From Chloroflexota bacterium (GTDB taxonomy: Bacteria; Chloroflexota; Anaerolineae; Caldilineales; Caldilineaceae), in NCBI GenBank assembly GCA_016199425.1, contig JACQGT010000584.1, forward strand, positions 1 through 9,999: 9,999 nt of DNA. Direction: 5' to 3'. Positions 5,121 to 9,999 of this stretch are shown here, piece after piece. The position numbers were made by a program, and so were the translations under genes. Within the stretch, counting starts at the first letter, position 1; each line of letters begins with the position of its first letter. The notes under the pieces were generated by a model. The model worked only from the letters and a program-made list of their open reading frames with translations. It ran no database searches and was not told the DNA's origin.

Positions 5121-7603
5121 TCTCCCTCCGCCCCGGCCAGCCCAATCACATCCAGGCTGCCCCAGACAGAGCATTCGTTGGTCCAGCGTTTGCCCAGGCT
5201 GCCATCGATCTGGCCGGAAGCCAGGGCAGCCTCGGTTTCCGCGCTGCAACGCAACTCCACGCCGAAGCTGTGAGTAGTGCGCCCGGCATCGCTGATGCGC
5301 GCCCGCAGGTTTTTCAGCCCCTCCACAGCCGCGTGAATTTCCGCGCTCACCCGATCCCCCCGGCGCAGCGTGCCCTCGCCGCCGTCGGCCTTGCCATCCT
5401 GCAAACGCAGCAGCCGCCAGCGCCAGGTGATGGGATCGTCCCCCTCCTCCTGGATGGCCTGGGCATTCAGCGCAAAATCGGCCCGGCTGGAAAGGGCATC
5501 TTTGAAAAAGCGATGCACATCGGCAAAAGTGCGGCTGAAGCGGGCCGGGGGCAAGTTTTGGCGCACCTGGCGGCCATAACTCTTGCTGGTTAGCCGTTCG
5601 TCCAGAATCGCCACCACGCCCCGGTCATCGCTGCGGCGGATCAACCGGCCAAAGCCCTGCTTCAGGCTCAACGCCATCAACGGCAGCATATATTTGCCAA
5701 AGCTGCTGCCCTGGGCCGCGTCGTCCAACGCTTTCATACGTGCGCTGTGCAGAGGATCGCTGGGGGTGGGGAAGGGCATTTTGTCCAGGACCACCAGACT
5801 CAGGTCGTCGCCGGGCAGGTCCACCCCTTCCCAGAAGGATTTGGTCGCCAGCAGAACGCTGTGGGGCGTCCCCCGAAACCAGTCTAGGAGCGCATCCCGG
5901 GGATAGTCCCCCTGGGCGCGGATGGGCCAGACGCTCTGGGCCAGTTCGTCGCGCACGTGCTGCAAGCCGCTCCAGTTGGTAAAGAGACAGAGCGCCCGGC
6001 CCCGGCTGGCCTCCAGCAGCCGCTCGATCTCCCCGGCCACGGCCTTGTAATAGACATCTTTGGCGCGCCAATCGTAGGCGGGCAGGGAGGGCTGGTAGAG
6101 CAGGGCCTGGTTGGGATAGTCAAAACTTGTATCCGCTACCAGATCGATGGAAGCCTCACCCACGCCACAGCGGGCTTTGAAGTGTTCGAAGTGGCCGTCG
6201 GTGGCCAGGGTGGCGCTGGTGCAAACGACGGCTTTCCCCTCCAAACCGAAAAGATATTCCGACAGCAGACCGGCGGGGTCGATGGGCGCGGCGTGCAGCC
6301 GCAGGCTGATGCGTTGTCCCCGCACCCGCTCGGCGTAACGCACCACCCGGTCATCCCGTTTGCTGGTGGCGACAGCCTCCAGTTTGGCATAGAGCGACCC
6401 CAATCCCTCCAACGCCAGTTCGTAGTGTGCTCTGGCCTCGGCGTTGGGATCTTTGGGGTCCGGCGGGGCTGTTTCATCTGGCTTCTGGTAAGGGTTCTTC
6501 AGCCGCATCTCGTCTTGCAAGGCTTTGATAGAGCCGGCCAGTTTCTTCAACTCCTCCAAATCCGACTCGATGCGAAAGACGTTTTCGTGGCTCTGCCGGT
6601 CCGCCTCGGAAAAGGCGAGCAGACTCTGCATGCGCAGGTCGTCCAGCCGATCGGCGTCCACCTGCTCTTTGAAGGTGTTGCGGGCGAGCAGTTGGGTCAG
6701 CGCGTAGTCGGAGACCTCCACCTCAAAGACGGACGTAGCCGTGGCCTCCAACTGGTGGGCCTCGTCCACCACATAAATCGAGCCTTCGGGCAGGATGCCG
6801 TAGCCGCCCTCGCCCATTTGCAGAGCGGTGAGCAGCAGGTGGTGGTTGGTGATCAACACCTGGGCCTGGCGCGCTTTGTCGCGCATCCAATTGACGTAGC
6901 AGCTATCGTTGAAGTGGGGGCAGTTGCGGTGGATGCAATCGTCCGGGTAGCTGACGATGCGCGGGCGCAGATCGCCGTCCAGCAGAAAGGGCAGATCGTC
7001 CACGTCGCCGGTGTCGGTCTTGTCCAGCCAACGGCGCAGATAGGCCACCTGCTCGCTCTCCCGGTCGTACATGGCAAAGCCCAACTGCTCCTGCTGCTCT
7101 TTCTCCCATTTCAGCGTGCAGACAAAGTTGCTGCGTCCTTTGACCAGCACGGCGGAGATATCCTTCTTCAATACCTGGCGCAGAAAGGGAATGTCTTTGA
7201 GAAAAAGCTGGCTTTGCAGGGATTTGTTGGCCGTGGCGATGACAACCGTGCGCCCGCTGAGCAGGGCGGGGAGCAGATAGGCGATGGATTTGCCTGTGCC
7301 GGTTGGGGCTTCGATCAGCGTTGCACGCTTTTCCAGAACGGCGCGCTTGACCGCTTCGGCCATCTGCAACTGGCTGGGGCGCAGCTCGTAGCCGTCCAAC
7401 ACTTGGGCCAGGGGACCGCCCGCGCCAAAAAAAGCGGCCAGAGCGGTCGTTTCCAGCAGGGAAGGGTGGTGCTGCCGATCTTCTTCCGCACCCTCATCGG
7501 GCAGGGGCGCATCGTCCGGATCATCCCAATCGGCAAAGGGATCGTGCCGGCTATCCACAGCCGCGTTGGGATCAAATTTGGGGGAAAAGGGGTCGCGTTG
7601 CAT
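5111..7603 (-). CDS. dinG: DinG/YoaA-family ATP-dependent iron-sulfur DNA helicase
   Basis: This 830-residue superfamily 2 helicase of the XPD/DinG group unwinds DNA 5'-3' and acts in repair and the resolution of R-loops or stalled forks. Walker A is EAPTGTGKS (98-106). The iron-sulfur cluster ligands are C162, C223, C228 and C235, at spacing like E. coli DinG. The Walker B box is DEAH (280-283). TSATL is motif III (462-466), WEGVDLPG motif V (591-598) and QGFGRLIRR motif VI (649-657). There is no N-terminal exonuclease domain. It is longer than E. coli DinG (about 716 aa): it has an acidic N-terminal tail (about 1-45), a charged insertion with a PPDPKDPN stretch (about 340-425), and a C-terminal extension of about 115 residues (715-830) that I do not recognise. 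No Shine-Dalgarno precedes the ATG; a promoter seven bases upstream suggests a leaderless mRNA. The exporter gene follows after 69 bp. Confidence 0.93.
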   Translation of the reverse strand: MQRDPFSPKFDPNAAVDSRHDPFADWDDPDDAPLPDEGAEEDRQHHPSLLETTALAAFFGAGGPLAQVLDGYELRPSQLQMAEAVKRAVLEKRATLIEAPTGTGKSIAYLLPALLSGRTVVIATANKSLQSQLFLKDIPFLRQVLKKDISAVLVKGRSNFVCTLKWEKEQQEQLGFAMYDRESEQVAYLRRWLDKTDTGDVDDLPFLLDGDLRPRIVSYPDDCIHRNCPHFNDSCYVNWMRDKARQAQVLITNHHLLLTALQMGEGGYGILPEGSIYVVDEAHQLEATATSVFEVEVSDYALTQLLARNTFKEQVDADRLDDLRMQSLLAFSEADRQSHENVFRIESDLEELKKLAGSIKALQDEMRLKNPYQKPDETAPPDPKDPNAEARAHYELALEGLGSLYAKLEAVATSKRDDRVVRYAERVRGQRISLRLHAAPIDPAGLLSEYLFGLEGKAVVCTSATLATDGHFEHFKARCGVGEASIDLVADTSFDYPNQALLYQPSLPAYDWRAKDVYYKAVAGEIERLLEASRGRALCLFTNWSGLQHVRDELAQSVWPIRAQGDYPRDALLDWFRGTPHSVLLATKSFWEGVDLPGDDLSLVVLDKMPFPTPSDPLHSARMKALDDAAQGSSFGKYMLPLMALSLKQGFGRLIRRSDDRGVVAILDERLTSKSYGRQVRQNLPPARFSRTFADVHRFFKDALSSRADFALNAQAIQEEGDDPITWRWRLLRLQDGKADGGEGTLRRGDRVSAEIHAAVEGLKNLRARISDAGRTTHSFGVELRCSAETEAALASGQIDGSLGKRWTNECSVWGSLDVIGLAGAEGEKG

Positions 7604-7610
7604 AGGCCAC

Positions 7611-7639
7611 AGTTTAGCACGGATGTACGACGATCACAA
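7611..7639 (-). promoter_or_regulatory. Sigma70-type promoter of the helicase gene, predicted leaderless
   Basis: On the minus strand a -35 box TTGTGA (7639-7634) and a -10 box TAAACT (7616-7611) are separated by 17 bp, and the -10 is preceded by TG one base away (extended -10). The -10 ends seven bases before the ATG at 7603, so transcription should start at or within a base or two of the start codon. This fits the absence of a Shine-Dalgarno. Confidence 0.5.
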
Positions 7640-7644
7640 GCAAA

Positions 7645-7679
7645 GCGAACGCCCTCGCATCTTCTGCGAGGGCGTTCGC
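7645..7679 (-). terminator. Intrinsic terminator of the LysM-FAS1 gene
   Basis: A perfect 15-bp inverted repeat, GCGAACGCCCTCGCA (7645-7659) and its complement (7665-7679), encloses a 5-base loop. On the minus strand the hairpin is followed by TTTGCTTGT, a broken U-tract. It lies 84 bp after the stop of the secreted-protein gene and just before the helicase promoter, the expected place for a terminator insulating the two. The imperfect U-tract leaves a role as a processing or stability element possible. Confidence 0.8.
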
Positions 7680-7694
7680 GGTACGATTCAACGG

Positions 7695-7762
7695 TTGAGA
7701 TTATGAGATTAGAGATCGGCTTGCGTGAATCTCCAATCGCTAATCGCTAATCTCCAATCGCC
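7695..7762. repeat. Heptamer tandem repeat array abutting a stop codon
   Basis: Five perfect-register heptads run from 7728 to 7762: AATCTCC, AATCGCT, AATCGCT, AATCTCC, AATCGCC, consensus AATCNCY. The array ends at the base next to the stop codon of the secreted-protein gene (7763-7765). Upstream, 7695-7718 (GAGATTATGAGATTAGAGAT and flank) holds the same motif inverted, so the two parts can pair imperfectly; GATTAGAGAT matches the complement of ATCTCCAATC in nine of ten positions. It resembles in style the short tandemly repeated heptamers known from cyanobacteria. Confidence 0.7.
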
Positions 7763-9649
7763 TTACTGGGCAGGCAGCAGCACCGCGTCGATGATAAAGA
7801 CCGAGCCATTGCTGGCGGGCAGTTCTGTGGCGTTGACAGCAGCGCCGTTGACAGTAATGGCACTGCCGGAGACCGCAAAGGTCAGGGTCTCGCCCATCAG
7901 CGTACTGACGGTCATGCCGTCGGTAATGTCAGCGGTCGTCAACTTCTGGGGCACTACGTGGAATTGCAGCACCCGGGCCAGTTGGGCTGTGTCGGCCAGA
8001 AGCGAGTCCAGCGTCTTCTCCGGCAGGCTGGCAAAGGCCGCGTCGGCCGGGGCGAAGAGGGTAAAAGGACCAGCCCCCTTCAGGCTGTCGGTCAGGTTTG
8101 CCAGAGACAAGGCCAGGAGCAGAATCTCGAACTGGCGGGCGCTGGCGGCGACATCGATGATAGTCGTGGGCGTTGTGGTGGTCGTTGCCGTCACGGGAGC
8201 CGTCGTAGTGGTAGTGATGACAGTCGTCGTGTCAACCACAGGCGCAGTCGTCGTCTCCGTGGATGTCGTTGCTGTGGTCGCGGCTACTGGAGCCGTTGTT
8301 GTGGCTGTGGTTGTGGCAGCCACAGGCGCAGTCACCGAACCCGTGCCCAGTTCAGACTTGGCAGGCACGGTGATCTTTTGACCAACTTCGATGCGGTCAC
8401 AATTCTCCAGGCTGTTGAAGGCGCACAGTTCGTCCCACAGGTTCAGATCGCCGTAGGCAGCCCGGGCAATGGTGGCGATGGTGTCACCGGATTTGACCAC
8501 GTAGATTTCACCGGCAGCCACTATAGGATCAGCTTTGGTTGTCGTGGTGGTAGTTGTGGTCGCGCTGATCGTCGCCACAACTTCCTGTACGTCGCCGGAC
8601 GCAGCCATCAGTGCTTTGGCCGTGTTGGACTGGCCGGAAGCGTCCACCAGCAGACCGTTCTTGATGGTCAGAGTATAGGAGACGGCAACCCGAGAGTCGT
8701 TGCCGACAATCAGCGTGTACATCTTGAAGGGGCTGTTGACGGTGGCCTTCAATGTCTTCATACCATCCACCCTCGTCAGCGTGCCGGCAGCAGTGTTTTC
8801 AGCCACACTGGGGGTTTGACCGCTACGGATGAGCTCCTGAAACTGGTCAGAGCTATAGGCATAGACGTTGAAGCCGTTGTCCAGTTCCTGCTGATCCTGG
8901 GGATCGTAGGTCAAAGCGATTTCTACACGATTGTTGATATCGCTAACCGCCAGATCGAAGTAGTGCTTGGCAAACTGCTCCTCCAGATCGCCCTGCAAAG
9001 ATTCGGCCCGGGTGATGACCGGTGTCGCCACTTTGCGCGGGGCCGGGGTGGCAATCGGAGCGGCCGCCACAGTCTCGCTGACGGCTGTGCTGGCAGCCAC
9101 AGTCACAACGACCGCAGCTTCTTCGGCGGCCGTTTCGGCCACAGCAACTTCGCTGGCCGCGGCTGCGGCGCTCTTCACCTGCTCGCCCGAATCATCGACG
9201 ATCAGCGCGTTCTCGGCGGTGAGGGTATAGTCCAGCTCAATACCGGAATCGTTGTAGGTCACAACGCTGAACGTCCCCACCGGATTGCTGATGATGGCGA
9301 TCTTCTGCTTCAGACCGCTTCTGTTGTCCAGCGCGCCAGCGGCCAGGTTGGCCTGGTTATTGCCGCCGATGAATTGCTGGAACGTTTGCTCATCGAACAG
9401 ATAGAAGCCAGAGCCGCCGTCCAGTCTGGACTCATCCTGGCGGTAGTCCATCACTACTTTGACGGACTTGGTGGGGTCCAGCACCTTCAGCCCCAGGTAG
9501 TGTTTGGAACCGGCTTCGATCAGCGTACCCCGCACACTGCTGGCGGCCACGGCTGTCGCCTGGGCGCTGGCGGAGGGGACAACCGCGCCCACCAGCAACG
9601 CTAACAGAACAAGAAGGCTGAGAGCCTTGTTCATTTGACTCACTTTCAT
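7763..9649 (-). CDS. Secreted LysM-FAS1 (fasciclin) domain protein with duplicated N-terminal repeat
   Basis: This 628-residue exported protein opens with a clear signal peptide (1-29, ending PSASA before Q30). Two homologous beta-rich repeats follow, about 38-157 (VRGTLIEAGSKHYLGLKV...) and 215-340 (LQGDLEEQFAKHYFDLAV...), each ending YTLT..N.L.VD.SG. They resemble PPC-type beta-sandwich domains but I cannot assign a family firmly. An Ala/Val-rich linker (160-215) separates them. A run of eight Thr (364-371) precedes the LysM domain (381-429, YVVKSGDTIATIARAAYGD), which carries C409 and C417, a likely disulfide. A Thr/Ala/Val linker (430-497) leads to a FAS1 domain (498-626) with FTLFAPADAAFASLP and FHVVP, the conserved H1 and H2 regions. 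The domains suggest a glycan-bound adhesin or matrix protein. The frame stays open upstream to ATG 9778, but GGAGG five bases before 9649 and the signal peptide fix the start here. It is a paralogue of the gene at 1-1420. Confidence 0.92.
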   Translation of the reverse strand: MKVSQMNKALSLLVLLALLVGAVVPSASAQATAVAASSVRGTLIEAGSKHYLGLKVLDPTKSVKVVMDYRQDESRLDGGSGFYLFDEQTFQQFIGGNNQANLAAGALDNRSGLKQKIAIISNPVGTFSVVTYNDSGIELDYTLTAENALIVDDSGEQVKSAAAAASEVAVAETAAEEAAVVVTVAASTAVSETVAAAPIATPAPRKVATPVITRAESLQGDLEEQFAKHYFDLAVSDINNRVEIALTYDPQDQQELDNGFNVYAYSSDQFQELIRSGQTPSVAENTAAGTLTRVDGMKTLKATVNSPFKMYTLIVGNDSRVAVSYTLTIKNGLLVDASGQSNTAKALMAASGDVQEVVATISATTTTTTTTKADPIVAAGEIYVVKSGDTIATIARAAYGDLNLWDELCAFNSLENCDRIEVGQKITVPAKSELGTGSVTAPVAATTTATTTAPVAATTATTSTETTTAPVVDTTTVITTTTTAPVTATTTTTPTTIIDVAASARQFEILLLALSLANLTDSLKGAGPFTLFAPADAAFASLPEKTLDSLLADTAQLARVLQFHVVPQKLTTADITDGMTVSTLMGETLTFAVSGSAITVNGAAVNATELPASNGSVFIIDAVLLPAQ

Positions 9650-9654
9650 TGCTT

Positions 9655-9659
9655 CCTCC
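9655..9659 (-). promoter_or_regulatory. Strong ribosome binding site of the LysM-FAS1 gene
   Basis: GGAGG on the minus strand, five bases before the ATG at 9649. It decides between this start and the upstream in-frame ATG at 9778, which lies right at the predicted transcription start and has no such site. Confidence 0.85.
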
Positions 9660-9786
9660 AAAGAAATTGTGACTACACATTGCCGAACGGCGCACTTGGC
9701 GCAATTGACGGCAAACAGAAATCGATTGATTTTGCATCGGAACCCCAGCCTTTCCCATAGGCCAACGCACCGATACACAGTCGCTC

Positions 9787-9815
9787 ATTATACTACTGGC
9801 CTGTCGGCCATCCAA
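9787..9815 (-). promoter_or_regulatory. Sigma70-type promoter of the LysM-FAS1 gene with a dyad in its spacer
   Basis: On the minus strand a -35-like TTGGAT (9815-9810) and a perfect -10 TATAAT (9792-9787) are separated by 17 bp. The spacer region contains TGGCC-GACA-GGCCA, an inverted repeat that could be an operator. Transcription should start near 9780, giving a 5' leader of about 130 nt before the ATG at 9649. The leader has no reading frame of its own that I can support and no riboswitch class that I recognise. Confidence 0.65.
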
Positions 9816-9852
9816 CTTTGCCCGACGGCAACCAGCGACGAATCTCGCCTTC

Positions 9853-9999
9853 CTAGCGGTGTGGCGAGGGCGGCGGCGTTGCCGTAGGCAGAGCGACGTA
9901 CAATCGTCGGATAAACGCATCCTCATAATTGCCATCCTGCCGCACCAGCCGCACACGCACATCGTAGGGTCCCGGCGCCACCTGGCCGAGATCGACCCG
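9853..9999 (-). CDS. C-terminal end of a gene entering the window; probably a secreted beta-sandwich protein
   Basis: The minus-strand frame is open from the window edge to TAG at 9853-9855 and gives 48 residues. The segment GPYDVRVRLVRQDGNYEDAF (10-29) has the alternating pattern of the last strands of an Ig-like or fibronectin-like beta-sandwich. It is followed by a Pro/Thr tail (ALPTATPPPSPHR). Such ends are common in bacterial surface proteins and in some penicillin-binding proteins, but 48 residues are too few to name the family. It lies upstream of, and in the same direction as, the LysM-FAS1 gene, which has its own promoter 38 bp after this stop. Confidence 0.6.
   Translation of the reverse strand, partial: RVDLGQVAPGPYDVRVRLVRQDGNYEDAFIRRLYVALPTATPPPSPHR

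Noticed and set aside
5957..7750. Plus-strand open frame of 597 codons
   Set aside because: It is fully opposite the DinG-like helicase, which has all its motifs on the minus strand; the plus-strand product is low-complexity and has no domain signature.
8150..8340. GTCGTTGT-type repetitive DNA as a possible CRISPR or satellite
   Set aside because: The periodicity follows codons for Thr, Ala and Val in the interdomain linker; there is no fixed repeat-spacer pattern.
7958..9604. Plus-strand open frame of 548 codons rich in Gly, Arg and His
   Set aside because: It is the antisense of the secreted LysM-FAS1 gene and reflects its repetitive Thr/Ala/Val codons.
9650..9778. Extension of the secreted protein to ATG 9778 (43 extra residues)
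   Set aside because: The extension is Cys-rich with no signal-peptide logic, starts at the predicted transcription start without a ribosome binding site, and a strong GGAGG precedes the ATG at 9649.

Overview
The window reads as a chromosomal segment of a GC-rich, free-living bacterium. The best guess is Chloroflexota (Anaerolineae/Caldilineae-like). That guess is an inference from secreted proteins that join LysM and fasciclin (FAS1) domains, short tandem-repeat arrays next to genes, and a DinG-type helicase with unusual extensions; no rRNA or other marker gene is present to confirm it. Every credible gene lies on the minus strand, so transcription runs from high to low coordinates.

Layout in transcription order. 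(1) 9999-9853: the last 48 codons of a gene that begins outside the window. (2) 9815-9650: a well-formed promoter (TTGGAT-17-TATAAT) with a dyad in its spacer, a leader of about 130 nt and a strong ribosome binding site. (3) 9649-7763: a 628-residue secreted protein with a signal peptide, two copies of a beta-rich repeat, a LysM domain with a cysteine pair, a Thr-rich linker and a C-terminal FAS1 domain. (4) 7762-7604: a heptamer repeat array touching the stop codon, a perfect 15-bp hairpin that is probably the terminator, and a promoter placed so close to the next ATG that the mRNA should be leaderless. (5) 7603-5111: a DinG/XPD-family iron-sulfur helicase. (6) 5110-5042: a short gap filled by an octamer repeat array. 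(7) 5041-3758: an MFS exporter. (8) 3757-3376: a gap holding a decayed AbrB-like antitoxin fragment. (9) 3375-1401: a lower-GC restriction-modification cassette, with a YhdJ-like adenine methyltransferase and a candidate restriction endonuclease with an atypical active site. (10) 1420-1: a second secreted protein with the same architecture as (3), cut by the window edge inside its FAS1 domain; its start codon lies inside the 3' end of the endonuclease gene.

The two LysM-FAS1 proteins are paralogues sharing one domain order and presumably act at the cell surface, where LysM binds glycan and FAS1 mediates adhesion. The helicase and the exporter are housekeeping or stress functions. The restriction-modification pair and the antitoxin remnant form a small defence-type island that looks horizontally acquired and has landed directly upstream of the second surface gene. 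The most unusual points are the paired surface proteins, the non-canonical endonuclease active site, the gene overlap at the island edge, and the repeat arrays at or across gene 3' ends.
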